From Lachnospiraceae bacterium (GTDB lineage Bacteria; Bacillota; Clostridia; Lachnospirales; Lachnospiraceae), in contig JAGBEO010000010.1 of the NCBI GenBank assembly GCA_017936885.1, forward strand, positions 1 through 64,000: 64,000 nucleotides of DNA. Direction: 5' to 3'. A program made the position numbers and the translations under genes. Below the pieces are notes generated by a model, which was given only the letters and a program-made list of their open reading frames with translations, did not search any database and was not told the DNA's origin. Every line of letters starts with the position of its first letter. The first letter of the stretch is position 1. This document shows, piece after piece, positions 18,340 through 26,058 of the stretch.

Positions 18340-19932
18340 ATGGGAACAACCTTTGTTAATTTACATATAAAAGCAAAAAGAGAAGAAATACCTGAAAGCA
18401 TGATTCCCAAGGAATATATCTGTGTGCAGACAGCGGAAGACTGGACCTCTGTATTTGAAGCGGAGGGCAGCTTTGCATGGGGGAAATTATGTAATTTAGG
18501 CAAGAAAATTTCAAAGAGACTTGAGGTTCCCGTGATAGCTGTCAGCTATTTTGATGATGATGAATTTTCCATGAATCTTATTATGGTAGGAAAGAGCGTT
18601 GCTTCGTATCGTGCGGCGATCTCACGAAATACCTGTAGCGGCAGTACGAAATGGATTGACGGTCTAGCGTTTACGAAAGAAGAAGCATCTGCCTTTCGGT
18701 ATCTTGTAAAAAAGGAAATGACGGCAGGAGAGAGTATTGCAGTATTTTCCAGCCTCATTGGTGTGCAGATGTATTCGGATGCAAGGATGTATGAAGAGTC
18801 AGATAAATTGTGGCGTAAAGATTCCGAACGTATTATCAGGGAAATCGAAGAAGAAAAAAAGAAGAACCGGGTCAAAAACAGAACAAAAGCAAAGCTCCTT
18901 ATGGAAATACCGGGGCTGTTTGAGTCTTATGATGAGAGAACGGGAGTTTTGCGGATGGTATACCCGGATGGCAAAGGAGATTTTCTATATCATCATGTAC
19001 ATTGTATGAAAATCGGTGAAGAAGGTTTGCGTGAAATTTATGATTTCCGGTATCCTTCTGCTGTTTTTGGAGAAAATTCCAGGCATTTATGGATGGATTA
19101 CGAACATAAAGAAATCCAAGTGATGAATAAAGAGGGATTTTATAATTTATATGATCTGCAGACCTATGAAAAGGTACTGGAAGCATTGATGGAAGTTCCA
19201 AAAGAAAAAATCACGGATGATGAGAATGAGTTTGTCGATATTACGCCGGTTTACACGGAACATGCCATTGATGCGGGGCGTTATGAATATTTGAATTCAC
19301 CGGAAGATAGCAATACGCTGAAAAAGGTGGATCTTGAAACCTCCGGAAAAACTTATGCGGAGAAAAAGGTCATAGCATTCTATCAATATGAAAAGCCTGA
19401 CTGCAGATATGGGGTGTGTATATGCAGGAGACCGATCATTACGAAAGATGGAATTGTAAACGTTTGCATAATTTATGTAAATCAACCGCAAAAAACAATA
19501 TATGATATTCGCTTTTTTGATAAAGAAATAAACCTTTTACGAAAGGAAGGAATTTGTCTGGAGGACAGATATTTGTCTCAGATTACTTATTGCGAAGCCA
19601 ATGATTGTATATACGTGGGTAATAAAAAAGTAAATCTGAAAAATCATCAGGTGGAAGAGGGCGTCAAAGAGCTGAGAGATGCGAACTGTTTGTTTATCCA
19701 CTATAGTTCAAAAAATGCAGGATTTCTTTATGCCATCAAAGGCAGCTATGTCTATGTATATGATCTTGATATGAAACTTCTTTCCTGCCATCGTTTAAAG
19801 GGCAGAATTAAGTATTTTTATCATGGTAAGGATGGGAACGTCAGGCTTATTACAGTAGGAGACGTTGTGTGTGATATGGGCAGGCCTGATAAAAATTCGG
19901 CAGTCAGGGTGTATCGGATAGAAGATTTATAA
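18340..19932 (+). CDS. Unrecognised 530-residue protein
   Basis: I do not recognise the family. No signal peptide or TM is apparent, so probably cytoplasmic. About residues 1-150 form a mixed alpha/beta N-terminal domain, about 155-190 is a highly charged E/K-rich helix (possible coiled coil), and about 195-530 is strand-rich with recurring short segments ending in YD, LYD or YVYDLD, which suggests a beta-propeller-like or WD/kelch-like repeat region. It starts 44 bp after the DUF1016 gene on the same strand and may be co-transcribed; a functional link is not shown. A weak Shine-Dalgarno AAGGGA precedes ATG 18340. Confidence 0.6.
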   Translation: MGTTFVNLHIKAKREEIPESMIPKEYICVQTAEDWTSVFEAEGSFAWGKLCNLGKKISKRLEVPVIAVSYFDDDEFSMNLIMVGKSVASYRAAISRNTCSGSTKWIDGLAFTKEEASAFRYLVKKEMTAGESIAVFSSLIGVQMYSDARMYEESDKLWRKDSERIIREIEEEKKKNRVKNRTKAKLLMEIPGLFESYDERTGVLRMVYPDGKGDFLYHHVHCMKIGEEGLREIYDFRYPSAVFGENSRHLWMDYEHKEIQVMNKEGFYNLYDLQTYEKVLEALMEVPKEKITDDENEFVDITPVYTEHAIDAGRYEYLNSPEDSNTLKKVDLETSGKTYAEKKVIAFYQYEKPDCRYGVCICRRPIITKDGIVNVCIIYVNQPQKTIYDIRFFDKEINLLRKEGICLEDRYLSQITYCEANDCIYVGNKKVNLKNHQVEEGVKELRDANCLFIHYSSKNAGFLYAIKGSYVYVYDLDMKLLSCHRLKGRIKYFYHGKDGNVRLITVGDVVCDMGRPDKNSAVRVYRIEDL

Positions 19933-20174
19933 ATAAAAATATAGTTATGCTTTGTTTCGTTTTGCCGGAAAGTTAATGAAATTTCCGAACTTTTATGCTA
20001 CAATAAACTACATATCTTTATGTTTAGATACAAAAATATTTATGAGTACGGATTATCGGATATGTATTACGAGAGAACTAGTTCAAATTTCTGTAAGGTA
20101 TGATTTCATAATATTATGATATGGAGCCAGAGCAGAGTTTCTTGATTTTGTAATTTAAGGAAGGAGGAACAGTT

Positions 20175-20444
20175 ATGATGTATCCGTTTATAACTTTAGA
20201 GAATAATACAGAAATTGTTCATTCAGAACAGTTGGAAAATGGTGAGGTAAAGGTGTATGTTGAGACACCGGATGAGAAGGATTGTTTTCACAATATGACT
20301 TGTTATTTGCCATCGTATCGTTTGGAAGTGAATGGTTACTCCGAGGAAGAAGTCAATTATTATATGGATATTATCAAATCTACAGCACATCTGATAATTG
20401 AGTTTTCAAGAGAAGGGGGATTTATGAATGCCTCAGGTTTTTAA
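20175..20444 (+). CDS. Small conserved protein paired with a DUF4160 remnant
   Basis: 89 residues starting MMYPFITLENNTEIVHSEQ. I recall similar small proteins in Lachnospiraceae lying next to DUF4160 genes, but no function is established. Mixed alpha/beta, acidic, no TM. Excellent ribosome site AAGGAGG 7 bases before ATG. Its last 17 bases overlap the start of the DUF4160 pseudogene, the layout typical of coupled toxin-antitoxin-like pairs. The partner being broken leaves this gene an orphan. Confidence 0.65.
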   Translation: MMYPFITLENNTEIVHSEQLENGEVKVYVETPDEKDCFHNMTCYLPSYRLEVNGYSEEEVNYYMDIIKSTAHLIIEFSREGGFMNASGF

Positions 20445-20667
20445 AATAGGTTCTTATTGGGTATATTTTTAGGCGAATGAAGGTAATCCTTCAGAAAACG
20501 CTACTAAGATATGGATTATAGCTTCAGGTAAATGTTTGCTGGCACATAATAATTCAGATATACCACCTAAAACTTTATGAAATATTATGAGAATTATCGA
20601 AACACGAAGCCAGGAAGTTATTCAGAAATGGGTTTTCTTTTTTGGGACTGCAACATATTACTGCTGA
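20428..20667 (+). pseudogene. DUF4160 gene, inactivated
   Basis: Reading from ATG 20428 gives MPQVFKIGSYWVYF, then a stop (TAG where Trp is expected), then ANEGNPSENATKIWI, a second stop in place of Arg before NIMRIIETRSQEVIQKW, and finally a shift into the frame FFGTATYYC at a T-run near 20638. All segments match DUF4160 proteins. The usual histidine-containing segment between NEGNP and NATKIW is missing, apparently by deletion. At least two nonsense changes, a deletion and a frameshift make this a clear pseudogene. Confidence 0.82.
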
Positions 20668-20700
20668 TTTAAAATATTTATTGAGAGTGAGAAAAAGGAT

Positions 20701-20743
20701 TGCTCTATCTGAACCTTAACGGGTTGAGGCAGAGCACTTTTTA
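20701..20743 (+). terminator. Intrinsic terminator after DUF4160 remnant
   Basis: TGCTCT (20701-20706) pairs with AGAGCA (20731-20736), with an inner GAACC/GGGTT stem, followed by CTTTTT. Confidence 0.75.
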
Positions 20744-20785
20744 GGTTAAATTTGTAACAGTAGGGCAAGTGCGGGAGGTGTACAG

Positions 20786-21310
20786 ATGAATATCGACAAT
20801 ATAAAAACACCAGAAGATATATATGAGTGGATCGATGAGAATATCCAGTATGGTTGGATTGATATAGAAGGTAATAAGCATATTGGAGAAATGAATAACT
20901 TCAGAAAATTATATCGAACCATGTCGATTGAAGAAATTCTTGAATATAAAATAGGGACATGTATTGAACAAGTTGCTGTTATGCACTTTTTGCTGGATAA
21001 AATAAATATTAGAAACAAAATGTTTTGTTGCAGGATATATGAACCGGATGATTACGGAAATTTAGAAGAAGAGGAACATATGCATTGTTTTGTTTTATTC
21101 TATACAAATGGTAAAACCTATCACTTGGAACATCCTAATTTCGAAAAAAAAGGTATATACGTGTACGATTCGGAACAAGAAGCTATTAAGGCAATTGTGG
21201 ATTATTATATAGAACTGCGCGGAGGGAAAGATAGTCCGACAACGCAATTTTATGAAGTTCCCGAAGGTCTTTCCTTTAGCGCTTTTAATGCTTTTATAAA
21301 TAATCAATGA
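20786..21310 (+). CDS. Transglutaminase-like/cysteine-protease-fold protein
   Basis: 174 residues. The core fits the transglutaminase-like fold: Cys in GTCIEQVAVMHFLLD (about residue 56) at a helix N-terminus, His in HMHCFVLFY (about 96-98) on a strand, and an acidic/His position in YHLEHPNF (about 112-116), giving a plausible Cys-His-Glu/Asp triad. No signal peptide, so cytoplasmic. Substrate unknown. GGGAGGTG lies before the start. It is followed after 22 bp by another unrecognised gene on the same strand, likely one transcript. Confidence 0.68.
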   Translation: MNIDNIKTPEDIYEWIDENIQYGWIDIEGNKHIGEMNNFRKLYRTMSIEEILEYKIGTCIEQVAVMHFLLDKINIRNKMFCCRIYEPDDYGNLEEEEHMHCFVLFYTNGKTYHLEHPNFEKKGIYVYDSEQEAIKAIVDYYIELRGGKDSPTTQFYEVPEGLSFSAFNAFINNQ

Positions 21311-21332
21311 TTAGAAAAATAGAGGTACACGA

Positions 21333-21869
21333 ATGAATCTATATCACTATTACAACAGAAATACTAAGCCATTTATGAATTTATCAGATCTGGCGATAGA
21401 AGAAGCAAATTTTCTATTGGATCAAATTCGTCTGACAAAGCCAGCTTCATTCTGTGCCCAAAGACCTTCGGATTATATGAAGAAAAGGTTATATTACGAA
21501 CGAATCTTGAGAGAAGAATTTCAGAAAAAAGGCGGTAGAATTGTCCGCAATGCACCACACTATATGATTGTGGAACAAAGCGCATGGCTCAGCTCATGGT
21601 ATGATGATTGTGCATATATCAAAATTCCGATTGAAGAATTTGATATAAGGACACTTTCTTTTACCTACGGAGATTCTCATCCTACGTTCAGCGACAGAGT
21701 AAATGATGGAAAAGAATACTGGAAAAAGTTATATACTTATGATGAAATATTGGGAATCATTGATAAATACGGACTGCCCCAGGATTGGAACAGTGATGGA
21801 GCATTTGGTCCAGAGCGGTATATTGAAGTACATATTTGGAGTGATGAGACAATCGAAAGATATCGTTAA
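21333..21869 (+). CDS. Unrecognised 178-residue protein
   Basis: Cytoplasmic by appearance, aromatic-rich (MNLYHYYNRN, WLSSWYDDCAYIKIP, SFTYGDSHPTF, EYWKKLYTYDEIL). I cannot name a family from the sequence, though I believe related proteins occur in gut Clostridia. The layout HYY near the N-terminus, conserved R in KRLYYERIL and YGDSHP is suggestive of an enzyme or toxin fold but this is not evidence. Close linkage to the transglutaminase-like gene upstream (22 bp). Confidence 0.5.
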   Translation: MNLYHYYNRNTKPFMNLSDLAIEEANFLLDQIRLTKPASFCAQRPSDYMKKRLYYERILREEFQKKGGRIVRNAPHYMIVEQSAWLSSWYDDCAYIKIPIEEFDIRTLSFTYGDSHPTFSDRVNDGKEYWKKLYTYDEILGIIDKYGLPQDWNSDGAFGPERYIEVHIWSDETIERYR

Positions 21870-21901
21870 TAAATGGTGGAAATGAGATGAGGGGGAATAC
21901 C

Positions 21902-22381
21902 ATGGTCAGAAAAGCCACAATGCAGGATATACCGCGTATAGCCGAAATTATTATCTTTGGGAAAAGAGTTGCATACAGACCCATCTTTCGCAATGATCTA
22001 GTGTCATTTAATGAGTTACGGGTAATTGATATCATTGAAGATTACCGAAAAAATCCTTCGTTGATAGAGAACATGATAGTTTATGACGATGGAATCATAA
22101 AAGGAATTTTGAACAGAAACTTTGCAGATGATACGGTAGAATTTAGTGAGTTTTATATAGAACCCTTTTTTAAGAGGCAAGGAATAGGAACAGAACTGAT
22201 TCAGCACGCGATTTTTGAGGCAAAGAGGGATCATAAGAAGAAAATATTTTTATGGGTAATTCAGGATAATGTATCAGCAAGAAAATTTTATGAAGCCAAC
22301 GGCTTCATAGAAGGCGGTGAAACCCGCCCGATTGAAGGAACATCCAAGATGGACGTACACTATGAACTGACTTTGTTATGA
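21902..22381 (+). CDS. GNAT family N-acetyltransferase
   Basis: 159 residues with the GNAT fold: beta-4 EFYIEPFFKRQGIGTELIQHAIFEA carries the acetyl-CoA pyrophosphate loop (R/Q-x-x-G-x-G/A style, RQGIGTEL), and NVSARKFYEANGF is the conserved C-terminal helix-strand motif of the superfamily. Substrate not predictable. The start at 21902 is chosen because GAGGGGGA precedes it with good spacing; the ATG at 21887 lacks a site. Confidence 0.88.
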   Translation: MVRKATMQDIPRIAEIIIFGKRVAYRPIFRNDLVSFNELRVIDIIEDYRKNPSLIENMIVYDDGIIKGILNRNFADDTVEFSEFYIEPFFKRQGIGTELIQHAIFEAKRDHKKKIFLWVIQDNVSARKFYEANGFIEGGETRPIEGTSKMDVHYELTLL

Positions 22382-22406
22382 CAGGCAAGAAGCCTAAGGA
22401 GGGCGC

Positions 22407-22748
22407 ATGATTGCACTTTTTGTTTTTGTAATGGTAGCTTTTATCATGATAGGAATTGGCATTTCCCAACTAAGAAGTAAAAAACCGGTAGGCTTCTATT
22501 CCGGAGAGCAGCCACCAGAAGAAGAGGAATTATCGGATGTGTATGCATGGAATGTAAGGCATGGTGTTATGTGGATGGTTTATGGAGTGATTATTATTAT
22601 TTCTTATGTGATCTTACATCTGATAGGCGATAGTGCATGGGCTGCAGTACCAACTTGTATCGGGCTCGTTGCCCCGCTAATCATCATGATTTGGTACCAT
22701 CATAAATTGATCGGACAATACAAAAGGAAAAAGGAAGAAGAACAATGA
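22407..22748 (+). CDS. Small three-TM membrane protein (possibly DUF3784-like)
   Basis: 113 residues; TM1 at residues 1-22, a polar loop with GFYSGEQPPEEEEL, TM2 about 54-76 and TM3 about 81-98, then a basic tail. Possibly DUF3784-like but this is tentative. Its TGA overlaps the ATG of the phosphatase gene (ATGA at 22745), so translation is coupled. Confidence 0.6.
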   Translation: MIALFVFVMVAFIMIGIGISQLRSKKPVGFYSGEQPPEEEELSDVYAWNVRHGVMWMVYGVIIIISYVILHLIGDSAWAAVPTCIGLVAPLIIMIWYHHKLIGQYKRKKEEEQ

Positions 22749-23356
22749 TAATCTATTTGATACGGCATGGGGAAACTGCTCTAAATAAGCAGAGACGTTT
22801 ACAGGGGCAAACGGATATACCTTTAAATGAATACGGCAGACATTTGGCTGAGATCACGGGGCAGGCTTTAGCGGAAGTACGCTTTGATGCTGTTTTCTCT
22901 TCTCCTTTAAACAGAGCCGTGGAAACAGCTAAAATTATTGTGGGTAATCGAACCTGCAGATTTTATACGGATAGCAGAATACAGGAAATCAGTTTCGGGG
23001 AATATGAAGGGCTGTGTTTCGGCACAGAAGGCTTCAATATTCCTGATCAGGATTTCCTTCATTTTTTCAACGCTCCGGAGTTGTATACCACTCCGCCCAA
23101 AGGGGAAAGCTTCCGGGACATTATCGCACGGACGGGAGCATTTTGGAGAGAGCTGACCGGCAACCCGGAATATGAGGATAAAACAATTCTTGTCTCTACG
23201 CATGGATGTGCATTAAAAGCCCTGCTTGCCAATATTTGCGGGACAGAAATCAAAGATTTTTGGGGGACAGGAGTTCACAGAAATTGTGCTGTTACCATAG
23301 TGAAGGTACAGGATGGTAAGGCAGAGGTGGTAGAAGAGGGTAAGATTTTCTACTAA
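22745..23356 (+). CDS. Histidine phosphatase family protein (phosphoglycerate-mutase-like)
   Basis: 203 residues with LIRHGET near the N-terminus (phospho-accepting His about 8), the second conserved Arg/Glu segment (SSPLNRAVETA; EISFGEYEG) and the late His in VSTHGCALKALL (about residue 150). These four features define the 2H-phosphatase branch. Could be CobC-like or a broad phosphatase; no cobalamin genes are nearby to support the former. Overlaps the small membrane protein upstream by 4 bases. Confidence 0.9.
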   Translation: MIIYLIRHGETALNKQRRLQGQTDIPLNEYGRHLAEITGQALAEVRFDAVFSSPLNRAVETAKIIVGNRTCRFYTDSRIQEISFGEYEGLCFGTEGFNIPDQDFLHFFNAPELYTTPPKGESFRDIIARTGAFWRELTGNPEYEDKTILVSTHGCALKALLANICGTEIKDFWGTGVHRNCAVTIVKVQDGKAEVVEEGKIFY

Positions 23357-23423
23357 TATTTCGTATGACAGGGTTGAATGATTAGGATTTCGTTTCCAAA
23401 TAACGCATATTTCAACCGCTGTC

Positions 23424-23465
23424 TTGCAAGGAACCGATTTTTATTATATGATAATTTATCATATA
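23424..23465 (+). promoter_or_regulatory. OPT promoter overlapped by a perfect 21-bp palindrome
   Basis: TTGCAA (23424-23429) and TATGAT (23447-23452) with a 17-bp spacer form a sigma-A promoter. A perfect palindrome, TATATGATAA at 23445-23454, one central base, TTATCATATA at 23456-23465, covers the -10 and the transcription start. This is classic operator geometry for a dimeric repressor. AAGGAGAGG follows before the start at 23483. Confidence 0.75.
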
Positions 23466-23482
23466 CAAAAAGGAGAGGGAAT

Positions 23483-25390
23483 ATGGAAAACAAAAATCAA
23501 TTCAAACCATATATTCCGGCTGAAAAAGTTACCCCTGAGTTTACGGTGACTTCGATTGTCATGGGTATTCTTCTGGCTGTAATATTTGGTGCAGCGAATG
23601 CGTATCTGGGGCTTCGAGTGGGTATGACAGTGTCAGCGTCCATTCCGGCAGCAGTAATCGCTATGGGTGTAATCCGTGTGATTATGCGTAAAAATTCTAT
23701 TTTGGAGAGCAATATTGTACAGACAGTAGGCTCTGCGGGTGAGTCATTAGCCGCAGGAGCGATCTTTACACTTCCGGCTCTTTTTTTATGGGCAGCAGAA
23801 GGTAAGATGGACAAGCCGAGTATTTTGGAAATTACGTTGATTGCCCTTCTGGGAGGTCTGCTTGGTGTGCTTTTCATGGTGCCGCTTAGAAATGCGCTGA
23901 TTGTCAAAGAACATGGCATCCTGCCTTATCCGGAAGGAACAGCCTGTGCGGAAGTGCTTCTTGCCGGTGAAGAAGGCGGAGCTAATGCTTCTACTGTATT
24001 TGCAGGTATGGGTCTGGCAGCAGCATTTAAATTCGTGATTGACGGTCTTAAGGTAGTACCCAGTGAGGTTTCGTTCCGTGTGAAAGGTTTTGCCGGTGAG
24101 ATCGGCACGCAGATTTATCCTGCAGTGATGAGTGTGGGTTATATTTGCGGACCTAAGATTTCTTCTTATATGTTTGCGGGCGGTTTGGTGAGCTGGCTGG
24201 TACTGATTCCCTGTATCGTACTGTTTGGTGCGGATCTGACTCTTTATCCGGGAACGGCGCCTATCGGAGAAATGTTTGCAGCAGGCGGTGCGAGTGCGAT
24301 CTGGGGAAGCTATATCCGTTATATCGGTGCAGGTGCACTGGCAGCAGGCGGTATTATCAGTCTGATCAAATCACTGCCGCTGATCGTTCGTACCTTCCGC
24401 GATGCCGTTAAGGGCATGAAAGGCGGTATGGGCAGCGGTTCCGAGCGTACAGCGCAGGATCTTAGCATGAAGATTATTCTGGTTGCTATCGGTGTGCTGA
24501 CTATTCTGGTATGGTTGGTTCCGGCGATTCCGGTAACCTTACTGGGAGCTGTTATTGTTGTTATTTTCGGATTCTTTTTCGCCACGGTATCATCCCGTAT
24601 GGTAGGACTCGTGGGAAGCAGTAACAACCCGGTATCCGGTATGGCTATCGCTACGCTGTTGATTGCTACGATTATCCTGAAGATGACTGGTGACAGCGGT
24701 GTGCATGGTATGCAGGGTGCAATCGCCATCGGTTCTATTATCTGTATTGTGGCAGCGATTGCCGGAGATACGTCACAGGATTTGAAGACAGGTTATCTGC
24801 TGGGTGCGACCCCGAAGAAACAGCAGATCGGTGAGTTGATCGGCGTAATCGCAGCAGCTTTTGCAATCGGCGGTGTGCTGTATTTGTTGGATTCCGCATG
24901 GGGATTCGGTACAGAGGAACTGGGTGCACCACAGGCAATGCTGATGAAGATGATTATTGAGGGTGTTATGGAGAATAACCTGCCATGGGCACTGGTATTT
25001 ATCGGTGTATTCTTGGCAATAGCAGTGGAAGTGGTTGGCATTCCCGTGCTTCCTTTTGCAATCGGTGTATATTTGCCGGTACAATTAAATGCCTGCATTA
25101 TGGTTGGCGGTCTGATTCGTCTTGCCTTTGACCGTATGCATAAAGAGGAAAAAGAAAAAGAGCGGATTATCAGTGATGGTATTTTGTATTGTTCCGGTAT
25201 GATTGCGGGTGAAGGACTGGTTGGTATCCTTCTTGCTTTGCTGGCAGTATTCGGCATCGATACGGCAATTGATTTGTCCGGTAAACTGAATCTGCCGACA
25301 GTAGTTGCAAATATAGGAAGTCTGATTGTATTTGCGCTGATTATTCTTACTGTATTAAAGTTCTCCATTTGGAGAAAAAAGAAAGCGTAA
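23483..25390 (+). CDS. OPT family oligopeptide transporter
   Basis: 635-residue polytopic membrane protein of the OPT family (proton-coupled import of small peptides, or in some members metal-chelate import). Family marks include TVTSIVMGILLAVIFGAANAYLGLRVG near the N-terminus and the conserved IPYPEG-like site as LPYPEGTACAEVLL, plus about 14-16 hydrophobic segments. The start at 23483 follows AAAAGGAGAGGG; the frame is open upstream to 23378 but that part is not family-like. Co-transcribed with a PqqD-like gene 7 bp downstream. Regulated by the palindrome described above, by position. Confidence 0.94.
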   Translation: MENKNQFKPYIPAEKVTPEFTVTSIVMGILLAVIFGAANAYLGLRVGMTVSASIPAAVIAMGVIRVIMRKNSILESNIVQTVGSAGESLAAGAIFTLPALFLWAAEGKMDKPSILEITLIALLGGLLGVLFMVPLRNALIVKEHGILPYPEGTACAEVLLAGEEGGANASTVFAGMGLAAAFKFVIDGLKVVPSEVSFRVKGFAGEIGTQIYPAVMSVGYICGPKISSYMFAGGLVSWLVLIPCIVLFGADLTLYPGTAPIGEMFAAGGASAIWGSYIRYIGAGALAAGGIISLIKSLPLIVRTFRDAVKGMKGGMGSGSERTAQDLSMKIILVAIGVLTILVWLVPAIPVTLLGAVIVVIFGFFFATVSSRMVGLVGSSNNPVSGMAIATLLIATIILKMTGDSGVHGMQGAIAIGSIICIVAAIAGDTSQDLKTGYLLGATPKKQQIGELIGVIAAAFAIGGVLYLLDSAWGFGTEELGAPQAMLMKMIIEGVMENNLPWALVFIGVFLAIAVEVVGIPVLPFAIGVYLPVQLNACIMVGGLIRLAFDRMHKEEKEKERIISDGILYCSGMIAGEGLVGILLALLAVFGIDTAIDLSGKLNLPTVVANIGSLIVFALIILTVLKFSIWRKKKA

Positions 25391-25397
25391 GGCTGTT

Positions 25398-25742
25398 ATG
25401 GGAAAGAAACAGGCTGCATCTGAAAACTATTTGGAAAGAAAGCCAAGGCGTCCGGAAGGTTTGAGCTGGTCGGCTGATGAAAAAGGGATTGTAACGTTGG
25501 ACATTGAAAATACCGGCGCGATGAACCGTATAGCCCAGAAGCTTTTACACAAACCGAAGGTAACGCACATTCATCTTGACGAGATAGGCAGCTTTGTCTG
25601 GCCGCTTCTGGACGGAGAGAAGGATATCATTGCCCTTGGAGCTTTGGTTCGGGATGAGTTCGGTGAAAAAGCCGATCCGCTTTATGAAAGGCTGGCGAAA
25701 TATTTTCAGATTCTTGACAGTTATCATTTTGTAGAATGGTAG
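25398..25742 (+). CDS. PqqD family protein
   Basis: 114 residues. The C-terminal 85 match the PqqD/RRE (RiPP recognition element) fold: LDEIGSFVWPLLDGEKDIIALGALVRDEFG then a helix ending DSYHFVEW. PqqD domains usually bind a precursor peptide for a radical-SAM partner. Neither a precursor nor a radical SAM gene is adjacent; it follows the OPT transporter by 7 bp. A stand-alone PqqD-like protein next to a peptide transporter may bind peptides or regulate the transporter, which is inference. Confidence 0.85.
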   Translation: MGKKQAASENYLERKPRRPEGLSWSADEKGIVTLDIENTGAMNRIAQKLLHKPKVTHIHLDEIGSFVWPLLDGEKDIIALGALVRDEFGEKADPLYERLAKYFQILDSYHFVEW

Positions 25743-25775
25743 ACATAAAATCTTGATTTTTATATAGTAAGGCTA

Positions 25776-25940
25776 TTGCTTTTTGCTTGCTAATATTGTA
25801 TGATAAGGTCGAACAAACAATTATGTAAACTTTTAGGAGATATTTATGTAATCCGAATGTTTGCACTTGTTGTACAGAATAGGAAAGTGCTTGGGCAGTA
25901 GTGATAGTAAAGCCAGGCTGTCATGCCTGGCTTTTATTCT
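25776..25940 (+). promoter_or_regulatory. Short transcription unit: promoter, start-stop site, terminator
   Basis: TTGCTT (25776-25781) and TATGAT (25799-25804) with 17-bp spacing, then AGGAGA (25835-25840) followed at proper distance by ATG-TAA (25846-25851), a start codon directly followed by a stop. GCACTT/AAGTGC can form a hairpin at 25863-25890, and a strong terminator, AAGCCAGGC (25910-25918) with GCCTGGCTT (25925-25933) plus TTATTCTT, ends it. This could be a small RNA, a remnant, or an attenuator for the secreted repeat protein that starts at 26059. The rest of the 316-bp gap (25941-26058) has nothing else clear. Confidence 0.5.
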
Positions 25941-26058
25941 TACAGGCGCAAGCCGGAAACCTGATTGCTGCAGGGCTGGCTTACACGTCTGTTTGTGCTG
26001 TGTACAGTGTAGTGTGTGCGTGCAAGTTTACAGGTTAAGGGAAAGGCGTGGTTACTAT

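Noticed and set aside
25861..26058. In-frame N-terminal extension of the secreted repeat protein
   Set aside because: A strong terminator (25910-25940) lies inside it, and a proper signal peptide starts at 26059.
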